Source: Omphalotus guepiniiformis (Eukaryota > Basidiomycota > Agaricomycetes > Agaricales > Omphalotaceae). From it: a stretch of DNA of 64,000 bases. The position numbers were made by a program, and so were the translations under genes. Below the pieces are notes generated by a model, which worked only from the letters and a program-made list of their open reading frames with translations, was not told the origin of the DNA and did not search any database. How positions within the stretch are numbered: position 1 is the first letter of the stretch; each line of letters begins with the position of its first letter. The stretch lies in NCBI GenBank assembly GCA_028554645.1, contig JAQOOI010000073.1, forward strand, positions 372,001 through 436,000, read 5' to 3'. Positions 22,975 through 34,720 of the stretch are shown here, piece after piece.

Positions 22975-24440
22975 TATGAACTCTGACGATACTTTGCAAC
23001 AGACTCGCTCCTGCGGGAGATTGGACTAAGTCTCTGATTCTGGAACATGGGGAGGTGATAGACAATGATGGACTGCTGAGCTGATGGTTGAATGTCTAAT
23101 CTTGGAGATGCCATTTCCTTGTTGCTCATATAATGAGTGAAGGAGGTGTGCCGAAGACGGATGATGCGGACGCCCTGTGGCCCGCCCGTCTTCTCTGGCA
23201 CGACCATGATAGGCAAAAGATCTCGTAACATGCGTCGAAGCACATTTGCGTTCTTGAGGCCCAGGAGCATCTCTGAAGTCCTCCAGCTCTGTTGATGTTC
23301 GATTCTCAACAGCTTTTTCCAAGATTCGGGTGTATACGATCGATGACAGCTTGTCCATCGAAGAATTTAGACTCGGGCGTGTTGACTACCTCCTGTAGCG
23401 TCAGGTCTCTGTTGTCTGCATTTTCTATAAGACCAGAGATAGTTTCCGCTACAATGTAGTTCCCGTCCGTGATCCTAGCTAGTCTCGCGAAGAATCGGAA
23501 GGACGCCAATTTACATTGCGGAGATCCGCATCCTCCTCTCGGACTGCTTTGAAGTGTTCGTGCTAATAGTTCTCGAGATCACGCTTGGCATCCTCCGACT
23601 GGAGATAGTGATCCATATCATATAGGAATGTTCTTTCTCTCCACCAACTAAAGCGGATGACTGCTAAGAACAACCTTGATAAGTTCACTACTTTTGATGT
23701 CTTCGCCCAGCCCATCGAGCAATTCCTGTACATGCACTCCTGCAAAGCAACGACTATAAGGACAAACGGGAATGGAAACGATTGTGGAGCAGCATCAACT
23801 TGAACTGTCTTTTCAGCTTTCACTCAATGGACCGAGCAGTAGTTTCTTTAGACACCAGACTCCCACCTCGGCTGGGTTACTCATACTCTGTAATAATTTC
23901 ACAATTTTGCGGCGGTACACTGTGTTGTTATCCCACAACCAGCCGGCCAGCGTTGTGAAGATTCTCTTTGTATCACAACTTGCGCGGAGAGCGCGTGTGC
24001 AATGAAATGACGCAAGGAGAAGTTGCTTCCCGGATTCTTGGTGGGCATGTCGGGCAATCACTTGGTCTAGGACAGTCGTCTTTCCAGTCCCGGGTCCGCC
24101 TTCAAACCAGGGGATCCAGGGTTTGCACTGCATATCCAATTGTCGATGGAAGAAATGACAGCCTTGCAGGTACCTGCATAGCATACCAAAAGTGGTTGCC
24201 AGATGCAGTCAATCCTGCAGAATATCAATGCAGACCAGTGGCGACTCTGGTGTGCAGAAAATCATCAATCGAGCTTGTTGAGGAAGTTGACCATGTAAGG
24301 CACGAATAATCGCCGCATATGCCGGAAAAGGGTTGGTTTTTTACGATGAGGTGATAGATAATTAACGTCTGCGACAAACCCATTGAAGATTGTTTCATTA
24401 TCTGCAAGTGGGGACACGGCTAACGCCTGTTGTCGAAGGT
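22975..24440 (-). pseudogene. NACHT-type NLR (STAND NTPase) fragment
   Basis: Minus-strand pieces show a Walker A motif WFEGGPGTGKTT (24060-24110), HCTRALRASCDTKRIFTTLAGWLW, RITDGNYIVAETISGLI (about 23460) and PQGVRIIRL / SPRLDIQPSAQ (about 23100-23160). The order is that of agaricomycete NACHT proteins used in non-self recognition. Frames change repeatedly (23306-23509, 23026-23358 and 22974-23309 overlap in different frames) and stops occur, so it is a relic. No effector or C-terminal repeat domain was recognised. Confidence 0.7.
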
Positions 24441-26389
24441 CAGTTCAACCTTCACTTTAATTTGCGGTGCCCAAAGTAAGCCGGTCCGTGTTCGCATGAT
24501 TTTCCCCGGTATCTGAAAGGCTGCAAGAAGTAGGGTAGGAGATAATTCACGACAAGTTCGTCGCTAGCTATAAATGGCATGCGCATTCCAAGATAACATG
24601 GCTCGCCAGGATTGAACCATCGTTGTCAGATGCAACAGCTCAATCCTGAACATGTTGTCGGTCTCGCCTTCGGTAATGCGACACCACATTAGGCGTGTAA
24701 GCGAGCACCGAATGGGCTGTCCAATAAATTTTGCTTAGATCCTATGAAGAGGCTTTGTGCGACCAGGACCAAATGGGGTCATCAAACGTCAATTGCGATG
24801 AAAGATCGTATCATCGCCGAGGACAATGTGATTCGAGAGAGTCCTATAGAAAGTACGCGCTAGGTCAATCTCGGGGTTGTGAGTACAAACACGATAGCAA
24901 TGACTACACCAGCACGCAGGATTATTTAAGATGTTGCCTCTGAATGATAACGGATTACGGCGGTGACCGTGTTCTGGTTGGGTTGGGGTGTATCCGAACA
25001 CCGAAGGTTATAAATTTTCATGGGCAGATATTGAGGTCCAGGGTTGCCATATCAGTGAAGAGTAAGCGTGGAAGAATCAAAGTGGCATCGTTTTGAGCAA
25101 GGGCTGAGGTAGGAGTAGGAATGAAGCCCGTGCGTGAAGCTGATACTGAAGGGTCAGTGTCTGCAAATGCGGTGGAAAGAATGAAGATGCCTTTCCACTC
25201 GGCAGGATATCTATCGATATACGTGGCGACACGAGCTCGTCATTGAAGTACTGAGGCTGACACAGTACCGTACGGAATCGGCCATGCCTGTCTGAATCGC
25301 AAATGTTGACTGGTGGGTTTGGTGTAGATACTGACTAGCGTGCGATTCCGATGAGGAAGTAGAAGTCAACTGCGGGCCGTACATTGAGTTCGACAAGCAA
25401 CACAACTACCAGGGCGGCAAGTTTACAACGAGTTTACAGGCTCGTGTTGGATTTGCATCGATGACGGAGCTGCCAATGCTCAAGACTTCAGTCAGGGATG
25501 TGGTTTCAGATCACTTGGCGTTCGATCTCGACTGCAAACCACGAACCCGACATTCGGAGCCGAATTCAAAGATGATACCAGCACATCCAGCAGCCGCCTG
25601 AGTCCAAGGATCATCTGTAAAGATATCGCAGCTTTTTTGTAATTGGTACAGGAGAAATACAATTTTGCTCTGATTCGCAAATATTGTGGTTCACAAATAT
25701 TGTGGGGGATAGCGGTCAATGACAATATGGCCGCAAGTGTCGTCCAGCCATGTGCTGATGTCCAGGAGATGAATAGCGCCAAAGACACCCTCGAAAGCGC
25801 ACGGTAACTTTCGTAGAGGGATGTTGTTAGACTGTGCGTGCGACACACAAGACGCTCGCTACAATCTTTCGGTTTGTTTAGTACTGTTGATACATAGCAA
25901 ACCTGAGTTAGTAAAGTCAATGCCATGCCATGAACTACAGTCTACGCAGCACGTACTTTAACCTAGAGTACATTGACTTGATGGAATGAAGTATCATGAT
26001 ACTTGGCGCCATCCCCACCCAGAATCCTCCCAAAAGTCTGAGAAGTGTAACATCATCCTCGGAAACGTGAGGATATCATGTCGTTTCTGTGTAATTTAGA
26101 ACATGAAAGAAGGAATGAATGGAAAGTGCGAGCGATAAGTACCTCTCCGTTTCGAATAGAACTCATACATAGTTTAGCGTCGTTTTCGGACGACGTGTAC
26201 GCCACATAGTCGGTGTATATGATTCATTTGAATGAAACCACAGGCAACCCATCTTGTCCGACGTATCTGAATGCATATTCTTATTCATGCGTATGATTGA
26301 TTGCAAGAAGATCGTATTACGAAGGCCAGAGCAGAACATCAAGTCTAGATACCAGTATATTCCGAAAAACAATATCTAGTTAAACCATA
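24441..26389. other. No assignable gene; hydrophobic minus-strand frames
   Basis: The longest frame (minus, 25492-25926) is rich in L/S/T with possible membrane segments, and a second short hydrophobic piece is near 24850-24900. This may be an eroded membrane-protein gene, but no family can be named. 26163-26389 is likewise featureless. Confidence 0.3.
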
Positions 26390-27909
26390 TCACAGCCCAA
26401 AGAGCTGCAAAATGGCCCGTACACTAGCCAACCACCCCATTTCTTCCACGCGAGAGAGAAGTAGAGGCTCGTTGAGTGTGGAGATGCTGAAGATACCACG
26501 GATTATGAGCTCAAGACCATACAACACCATATGAAGGTTGGGTACGAGACCAGCGACAACGAGCTTGTACCCTTCAAGGGCCTGAGCTAGATTTGGTCGA
26601 CATCCTCGGATGACGAACATGAACCCCGACGCAACTTGCTGGAAATCCGGCACAAAACTACTAAAAATGAGCTTGCACCCATCACAGACCAGGCTGAGGT
26701 TCAATACAAACGGAAGGCCTTCGACGACGATGTCGAATCCAAACCAAACTTGATCAAAGTCTGGAACGACCAATGTAGTATGTCTCGAAGCCATCAAACC
26801 GAGTATGGTGCTGGGGCCAACCATGATGGGAAGCATCAAGGCGAGTACTGCGTATACAACGTATCGCGCAAGTTGATATACGCGCGAAAGCAATCTGTGC
26901 AAGCACATTCGAAAATCCGCTTGGGATACCTCGCAGTCGTCCACCCAAATGTGCACGGTGCCACTCTGATCCACATTGCTGTCTAAGCCCGTCGCAATGA
27001 GTTTCAGCCCGTTGTCGCGATAAACAAATGCCTACAACCAAGAATTAGCATTCGTGGCAATCCAATTGATATTATAATGTGACATACTAAAGCGCTGATC
27101 TTCACACTGTCTGCATCAACAGAAGTTAGTGGGTCCAGGAAGCAGCGGTGTCACAGAAACTGACCATTATCTGTGTCTAACGTCTGGACTCTCTCTCCAT
27201 GTTCAGTCGCGAATATACTGGCAACACCATGAGACGTGCCCATGATTGCCGCTTTCCCATTGTCAATAAAAATGACCGGAAGAAGGTGATTATTTTCCAG
27301 ATCCATTTGCTCGTCGGACGAGTAAACCCTGCGGCACTCCGGTAGAGCATACCAATCCAATCCTGACTGAAAATTGCTGACGACCAAAAATCTATGATCA
27401 GGGGAAATAGCTGAGGCACCGCTGATCCAACGTGAGTTTGATAATATACGAGCCTGCTGGCCACGTACCATGTAATACTCAGTCCATACTTCCAAATCCC
27501 GTTGCCGCTCTCAGTATCAAAGATCCTTAAGGTGAAACTTCAGTATGGCACATCAAATATCCGACCTGAACGAACGTACCACAAACCATGATGTAAGAAC
27601 GTGACTAGCACTTCCTGACTGCTCAAAAAATGAGTGACAGTAACAATGACAGGCAGGGGAGTGATTCCATCTGCATCAGCGATGCCTCACAATTTGAAAG
27701 AGCATTGTAGTTCCCAGCTGCGCACTACAGGAAGTGATAAGTCTCTTCGCCTGTACCATAGAACACTGCTCACTGTTTCTTTCTATTGAAATAATACACG
27801 GCCCAGTGCCAAAATTGACTAACACGGTTTTTGATAAATGGTGCACTTCAATGGATTTGACCACTGAACCGCCCTCATAGACAGGCCTGGTGCGGGTGTT
27901 AGTCCCGTG
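26390..27909 (-). CDS. WD40-like protein with C-terminal membrane segment, exons 3' of the KDZ insertion
   Basis: Together with 39683-39952 this forms one minus-strand gene, paralogous to 44691-46427. The exon starting at 27909 reads HGTNTRTRPVYEGGSVVKSIEV. Then come TVTHFLSSQEVLVTFLHHGLW, SAISPDHRFLVVSNFQSGLDWYALP, PVIFIDNGKAAIMGTSHGVA and the C-terminal frame 26390-26974 (QLARYVVYAVLALMLPIMVG, a probable transmembrane helix). All segments align in order with the paralogue and no stop was found inside them. The gene is nevertheless split by an 11.7-kb transposon sitting in its first intron. The function of the family is unknown to me. Confidence 0.65.
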
Positions 27910-27915
27910 CTAGCT

Positions 27916-27923
27916 AACTCTTC
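27916..27923. repeat. KDZ transposon target-site duplication, left (aactcttc)
   Basis: Exact octamer repeated at 39641-39648. An 8-bp TSD is known for the Zisupton/KDZ group. Confidence 0.93.
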
Positions 27924-28273
27924 CACCTCAACATCACATGGTTCCCATCAAATAGGCCTGACGTGCGCCCCCGGTTATGCCAAGGCTACAGCCCTTGATC
28001 CGGGTGGCTCCTCCACCTGCCAGTAATTCCGTCAATAATTAGCTTTATTTCTAAATAAGAAAGAGTCCAGAACTCACCTAGAGGCCATCAAGTAGTGAGC
28101 TCATCGTTCTCAGGCATCACCACGGCAAGTCCCGTGCACCGGTAAGTCCGCACAAATCCGTCCCGTGCTCCCACACGCTCGCCATCGCCATCAACGCCTC
28201 ATCAGCCCTCCTCATCGTCTCCCCGCCATCATGCCTCCGCCCTCGCTTAATCCCTCCCCTCTTTCGGCTCTTT
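27924..28273 (+). repeat. KDZ left terminal inverted repeat, about 350 bp
   Basis: Starts cacctcaacatcacatgg. It matches the inverse of 39144-39493 along its length, diverging after ctctttcggctcttt. Confidence 0.93.
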
Positions 28274-28463
28274 CCGCTGTCCCGGATCTCATGCTTAGTC
28301 ACCGATGTCTCTACATGCTCTAAGTCTCCGTCCCTCAATGTAAACTCAATTTCTTGGCCTCAATACTCAGCCTTCTTATAGTAGGGACATAATAAATGAT
28401 ATTCCTGCCGCACAACAAAATTCATAGCCCGGTAGAAAGTATCTACAGGTAAGAATGATATCT

Positions 28464-30105
28464 CTACGTCGACGCTGATGGCGCTGCTTCGGGCATGTTT
28501 TCATCACCTAGGGATTCAGTATAAGAACGCGAACCGACTCTGAAAAACAATATACACTCACCAGTCGCTCTCTTCTTGTGCGGGCCATGCTGAGTGCCTT
28601 TATCCTTGCGGGGCTTTCTTTTCTTTGAGACCACTATCACCGCATTCCCGTTGACATCCGTCATGGCGCCTGCATTGACGAAGTTGAGAGCACCGAGAGG
28701 TTCTGGCGCAGGAGGAGCTGCGCTCACCGTCGTTGGACTTTCGTGCCCCACCTGAGTCTGAGTCCGAACAATCGCCGTTGGAGCCGCAGGTATGGCGGTC
28801 GTCGACATAGGGGCGGGCTCGCTGGGTGTATCCGCCGTGATGATGGAACCGTCCTGGGTGTCGCTATTATATTTCATCATCCACTCCTCCAACTCACCCT
28901 CGGTCATCTTGTAGAAGTGTGTGGTGCCAGACCTCCAAGCGTTGTCGAGTAACGTGAGTTCGGTCCGCGTCGACACTTCGCTAGGTGAGCAAAGCTTTGG
29001 AAGGGGCCAGTTCTTGATGACTACCCCGTACTTCAACACGATATGCTCATTGAAGTTTTTGTAGTACATTCGTGACACCTTGGCTTTCCCAACAGCGTCT
29101 TCTGTTCCATTCATGAGCAAATACAATCAAGAATACACAATCGACCACGCACGAAGTTTCTGGTATATCAATTCTCGCAGCTCACTCTTCATTTTCAGTG
29201 TCTCCTGGGCGTGATTCTGCACGACTCCCTCAACGCCGGAGATGATATATCCCTCCATACGGGTTGCAATGGTTTGAAGCGGACACTTGAACACGATGGT
29301 GAAGAAGTCGCCCACGCGCTCACTAGTCGCATATACGTCCGGCTTGTTGAAGTGGTCCCTCGCAGATCGGACAGTCAGCAAGACTGCCTCGTCGCCCGTA
29401 CGAGCGTTCAAACGAGAGAGCTGCAACATCATCGGGTTAGTCTCTAGTCATTTCCATAAAGTTCATCGCCTTACCGATTCCTTGATATCCTCCAGCGTGA
29501 TTCGTGTATCATGAAACGCGCTTAGTGCGACGTTGTGAGTACCGACCTCACGATTTTCTCGGTTGTCGTTGAGTTGCTTCATGGTTGCCTCGGTGCAGGC
29601 CCTCTTCTCCTCCTCTGACATCTCCTTCCACGTCGCGGAGATCTCCTTCATACACTTGTTTGCCTTCTTTCGAGGCTCGCCCTCTGGTAAGGCTAGGAGT
29701 TTGTGTGAGTGTAACTCAATCAAATTACAGCCATGTATACGTACCGGAATTGATTCGTTCCAACTCCATCTTCACAAACGCGTTGAATTTACTCGCCGAT
29801 TTTCTACTGACGCGAAGGCGGTGAGTCTGGTAAACGTCGTCGACAATTTGTTGAACACTGCGTTTGCCAATCTGTTCGTGGAGTTCAGTCGCCTTGTCGA
29901 TGATAAGCTGTCGCAACTCAATGATTGCATTCTGGTACGTGTCCTTTTCCTCACGTCTCTGAGCTTTCTTTCGAGCTTTGTCCGCGTTTGAGAGGCGTAT
30001 CGGCGCACGCTTTTGCCGATATCTCCAAGGGCGCCTTGCTGAACTTCCCCTTTCTCGAGCTGCACTTAACATGCGCTGGAACTGAGGGGTGTTGTGGCGC
30101 GCCAT
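28464..30105 (-). CDS. HMG-box-like protein of KDZ/TET elements
   Basis: Five exons (complement of 30105-29745, 29692-29475, 29420-29153, 29101-28562, 28507-28464) give 476 aa in one frame with GT-AG introns. The N terminus (1-60) is basic. An HMG-like helical module follows (SASKFNAFVKMELE ... LPEGEPRKKANKCMKEISATWKEMSEEEKRAC). A conserved middle region comes next (GTHNVALSAFHDTRITLEDI, LNARTGDEAVLLTVRSARDHFN). A Ser/Thr/Pro/Ala-rich tail with a basic patch (SKKRKPRKDK) ends it. Proteins of this build are recurrent in agaricomycete KDZ/TET elements. A DNA-binding nuclear role is inferred. It is transcribed toward the left TIR. Confidence 0.75.
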
Positions 30106-30284
30106 TGTAGTCTGTGAATACAACCTTCGCTCAACAGTCGGACACCAGTCGGACAACGCCTTTCGGGACTTGGGACCCGGAGTTCAAAACAACACCGTGC
30201 AGGCGGCCTTCAATTTGCAATCCAAGATAACTACGTGATATCAACATCAAAAAGAAACTATTTGGCACTGGGTTAGCACATGGT

Positions 30285-31591
30285 TCACAACAACTTGATG
30301 AGATCCCAGAGGAACTCGAGGTCTCTCTGTGTAACACCTTCAGGCTCAGCATCCTCCCACAAATACAGATTGTTTGCAATGAACGTTGCGCGTCTCTCTT
30401 CTTCAGGCTCATCGGCATCAAGGTCTGCATACACGGTCATGATGCCAGCACCAACTCGAGCCGGGACTCCACGAATAGCGAGAAACTCCGCCACCATGTG
30501 AGGAGCATGCTCGCCTCTGGATTTCCCTTTTTTCGGGGATGAATCTATCGATAAGAGATTTCCAGCGATGAATTTCAAACTGTTTGACAAATGTAAAGTG
30601 CTTACTGATATGCATGGAAACGTTTACATCTCCCGAAGTCATAGAAAAAACATATTCATCGGTGCGTTGATGCTGCGATGGCGACCGAGACCCGGAGGCA
30701 TACGGAGGTGGGCTCAAAGTGTAAACCTCAGGGCTACGACGGGGGGTACGACCAGGTGTTTGAGCACGAGATGTGTGAGATCCTACCGCCCGAGTTGGAG
30801 TCTGTGGTGCAGGTGGAAGTGATGGCTCTGGACTTGGGGGGCTCACGAGGGTCGTATTGCCATCCCTTATTGCCTGTGCAGCCTCCGGTCGTGCGTAGGG
30901 GTTGTACTCAGACAAAGCATTGCTCGGGGTCTCAGTGGAATGGACGTGGGCGAGAAGCGCGTCTTTAATCGTCGCAAAGACAAAGGCTCGGCGATAAAAC
31001 GGCTTAGGGCAGGCGTCCATGGTCTCAAGAGCTTCGTCACTAAACATATTCGTCAACGGCGTGAGCAACGCTCACTGTTCATCAAGTACGTACCGATTGA
31101 AATATAGGCCAGACGAGTTCCCGTACTTGACATCCCAGAATGTGTACCCCAATGGATCAATGAGGTTGCTGATCCTCCTCATCACCTGTGAGTCCGCTAA
31201 GTCGTTGGCGAACGCCGGGCCCTCCAAGTGTCTGTGCGCCTGTGCCCAGGGATTCAAGTGTTTCCAGATGAATGTCGCCTCTGCTTGAGTCATACACTGA
31301 ATCGTGATCGGTAAGGGGCTAGTCCTGAAGCCACCTTTTCGCCATTGCCTGAAACACCATATCGATGTAAGAAAAGTAAGCTGAGCGGGTGAAGAAGTAC
31401 TTACATTTGGCCGTACGTGCCGCCGTTGGTTCCAGTGGTGATATGTACATAGCGACGTTGAGCGTTGGCCATCGAGAACGTAACTGTATAGTAACGACGT
31501 AGGGTCTGAAGGACAAAGTTGACGCCCCACAGCTACGCGGCAGTAAGTGAGGACTAGCACCTTTAACTTTGAAGTCCGTGACGGCGGTCAC
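30285..31591 (-). CDS. Unrecognised KDZ cargo gene
   Basis: At least four exons can be chained on the minus strand: KGASPHLLPRSCG...TAARTAK; QWRKGGFRTSPLPITIQ...GYTFWDVKYGNSSGLYFNRY; MFSDEALETMDACPKPFYRR with a long Pro/Ser/Thr-rich part; and RGEHAPHMVAEFLAIRGVPARVGAGIM...LWDLIKLL ending at 30285. Introns look like GT-AG, but the 5' end is uncertain: the first frame has no ATG and is closed by a stop just upstream of a GTG. The gene is divergent from the TET gene and their 5' ends nearly overlap, so they may share a promoter region. No domain recognised. Confidence 0.45.
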
Positions 31592-31676
31592 GTGTCAGCG
31601 TCTACGCGTGATTTTGTGTACCGCATGTTTTTTCACCCTTCAACATCAAACCCCATGTCGACCCTCAAGCACCCAG

Positions 31677-33449
31677 ATGTCCGGTGAGCACACCTCTCAT
31701 TTTGACAACGCGTTTGCACAGGCCTCGAGCTGGACAAGGATCTGTGGCGGCGAGGTGATCTCGAGTTCCTTGAATACTCGCGCAACGGGAATACGAGGAA
31801 CGAGATGTCATCCAGCTCTGCAACCTTGTTTGGGAACGAGGTCTGCTGCACAACGCGAAGTCTTTTCAGTCGCCTCACAGAACTCGAATCTCCAACTCAT
31901 ATTATCCACAGAAGTTGTGCAAAGTGACTTTGACCTCTCCTCAGCTCTTTTCCATTCGATTGAGCAGGAGGGCCTGCACGACTACCTCGACTTTCCGGAT
32001 TTACAGGCCTCCCCCTTTTCCTCACCTCTTTCTTCGCCGCCATCCTCTGCAAACTCCTCTCCACTCTCGACGCCACCATCCTCTGCCCCTCCCAGCCCAG
32101 TGCTCCGTGCAGTAGAAGTGGTCGGCGGGCCTGTGTCTAAAAAAAGGCGGAGGCAGAACGATCGCAATAAGAAGGCCAGTAAACTCAATCGCAAAAGACA
32201 AAGGCAGTGCGCACCTCCGAAAGTCGCGTCAGACATCCCCGCCCGCGAATCGACCAAATCCAAGCACATCGCGCCGTCGACCCCCCTGCCCACATCGTTT
32301 TCAATTCAACATGACGCCCCCGTGTCCTCCTCGGCCTATATTGCAAAACGCGACCGCGACGATCATACGGGCGAGGAATACTGGCTTCATGAAGTTGTTG
32401 GGCCCCAATCAAAATTTAAATTCGACCTGGTACGCTATGACCCTGAGTACGCCCTCATGCCCCCACGTTCATCTACCACTACTGACTGGACTCCCAGACA
32501 CTCAACCCCCTTTATCGATTCCCAGGGCCAACTGGTAGCCTTGGTGATCAATCGTCCGGCCGATGCAGGCTGGGATCGCTGCGTGAAAGCTGCGGGCGAT
32601 GCTCTGGAGCGTTATCGCAGCCAGTGTCGGTTTTCAAGCAAGCAGAACACCCATCGCCGCGGCGCATTTCCCGCAATGAATGTTGGCATATCTTATGGTG
32701 GGGGTCAGACTGTGAGTACCGCCCCCAAAGCATTCCATTCAACATGCTCATGAGCACAGAGCCCCGGGAACCTGGTTCATAATAAACATAACACACACGT
32801 CTTACAGAAGCTGTGTAGGCATTGGGCCTTTCGTCGCCTCTCAGGCTTCGCGACCGGTATGTTTCTTCCACCGATGTGATACAAAGCCCATCCTGATCTT
32901 AGTCTAGGGGTATTCAAATCGTGGGCGCCTCGACTTTACGATTATTATGCTCAATATCAGCGCGAGCTCCTGGAGAGTGACCCTTCGCTTTACCCCGCCT
33001 TTGAGAATAGCGTACTCTCTGCCGCAGCATTCAACTTCGGCCCACAAACTGTAACTTATCCGCACATCGACTTTGCCAATCTTCCGTTCGGCCTATGCTT
33101 TATCTGGGCGTTGGGCAGCTACGACTGGAAGAAAGGCGGGCATATAGTACTGTGGGAGCTGAAGAAAGTCATTGAATTTCCTCCGGGAATCTTGGTTGTG
33201 ATACTCTCGGGAGTCTGTACACATTTGAATACCCGCATTGCCGCGCATGAACGTCGTTATTCCTTCACTCAGTATTCTGCTGGCGGACTGTTTCGTTGGG
33301 TAGATAATGGGTTTCGGACCTTGGCAGATTATGTGGCGGGGCGTACCAAGGCTCAGTTGGCAGAAGATGCGGATAGAAAGCGTAGACGATGGAAAATGGG
33401 TCTAGATCTTCTCCCTAAAGTTAGCGAGCTCTGTAGCCTTGTAAAGTAG
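31677..33449 (+). CDS. TET/JBP-family 2OG-Fe(II) dioxygenase carried by the KDZ element
   Basis: Exons 31677-32711, 32760-32856 and 32908-33449 give one 557-aa frame. The N-terminal 230 residues are Ser/Pro-rich with a basic patch (KKRRRQNDRNKKASKLNRKR). The catalytic domain has the family layout: GISYGGGQTSPGNL, the iron-binding H-x-D in YPHIDFAN, KGGHIVLWEL, the distal histidine in CTHLNTR and the 2-oxoglutarate arginine in ERRYSFTQYSAGGLFRWV. All expected metal and cosubstrate residues are visible. The family oxidises 5-methylcytosine (or thymine in JBP), so it may modify methylated DNA. The start was chosen as the first in-frame ATG; another splice form could add MSTLKHPDV from 31655. Confidence 0.85.
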
Positions 33450-33807
33450 TACTTGCAATGAATTTGTGCCCGAACATCTTAACATCTTTGAGGAGGAGCA
33501 ATTGAGAAATGGCTGCGAAATTGCCGCATTCACCGGCACGTCTACTTAACAGCCTTAGAGATTAGAATAAAAATTCTCTAAAAATTCTCTAAAAACTTTT
33601 CCTTCTGTTGTAAACCCTGGAGAAAATTCAAGTGAATATGTTACATAGGTGGCATTCCACAGATGTAATTCTGTGTCAAAAGCGTCTCCCAGAGTGCTCA
33701 ACAAAAAACTCAGACCAATTGTGTCTGCAAAAGCATCGTGATGTGGTCTGCATTATGTACTGTTTCCTTCTTACCACCATATCCTCACACTACATCAAAG
33801 TGTATTC
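33450..33807. other. Spacer inside the KDZ element
   Basis: Lies between the TET gene and the small gene. It holds an AT-rich tandem of aaattctct-type words near 33570-33600, perhaps a 3' processing region. No gene was seen. Confidence 0.4.
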
Positions 33808-34605
33808 ATGCCTCGACGAAAGTTATATCAAACAGCCTCCCAAAAGCGCGAGGCACAACGACTGTACTCACAAACTCACTATAATCGGTGAGTGCCGACA
33901 TATTCAATGAATTCACAATCCAAACTCATCACATATTTAGGAACAAAGAACATGTAAATACTCGGAGGCGTCAAAGGCGCGCTGCAGCATCTCAAAAAGC
34001 GCAGATCCTTGCGAATCAGCAGTACGTTTATTCAATTGCTATCTTGCTATCATTGACAGTGATATATTATTGGTAGGAAAGCCGCTGAGGAGCGTTTGAA
34101 ACGTCGTCAAGCATATCGAAATGATCCCAAGTGCGTACATGTATTAATGTTATTTCACCACTCAGCTAGACTCATTATTGTCAGACGGGCTCACCAAGAG
34201 GAGCTTGACGCACAGCAGAAGCAGTTGAAGTATATCAAAGCTGTGAAGGCTCATTGGGACTCACTGCTCATGCCGAATCCTGCTCTTTGGTTTGAGCAGA
34301 ATCTTCAAGCTTTTTTTGCTCAGGTATCTTTGCATCCGGAGAGCTTGGACGATCTATCAAAGGCACACATTCATGATCCGTATTCCACAGTTGCTGAGTT
34401 AGAGGAGAAAGTGTCGCGTGCCGCGTCAAAGCTTACTTCTTCACGAGAACCGTCTGAATGGGCTGAGGTGATGTCAATACAGGAAGAAATGCGAGACGTT
34501 GGCCGGTGGTTGGAGGATTGCACATATTTTCTATACGAAGGTGTGGATGACTTTCGGAAAGTATATCAAATGAAGCGACTTCAGTTTCATACTAAGTGCC
34601 AGTAA
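33808..34605 (+). CDS. Small basic/coiled-coil KDZ cargo protein
   Basis: Four exons (33808-33887, 33941-34021, 34077-34130, 34185-34605) give 211 aa. The N terminus is strongly basic (MPRRKLYQTASQKREAQRL, then RRRQRRAAASQKAQ) with a likely helix or coiled coil to residue 90. The C-terminal half is acidic and helical (DLSKAHIHDPYSTVAELEEKV...EWAEVMSIQEEMRDVGRWLEDC). Similar small proteins with KR-rich starts recur in mushroom transposons; the function is unknown. It lies tail-to-tail with the transposase (stop at 34721), leaving about 115 bp between the two genes. Confidence 0.55.
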
Positions 34606-34720
34606 TCAAACTGTATTGTTTTCAACGCTTCCATTTGCTCTATTCAACAGGATATCAATGTAGATTGTGATTTCGTAAGAACGTAAGTGTATGAGAATGC
34701 TAGTCAATGTGGCCTATATT

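Noticed and set aside
24441..26160. Seven-helix membrane protein gene
   Set aside because: Hydrophobic pieces occur, but no frame chain or family motif could be established.
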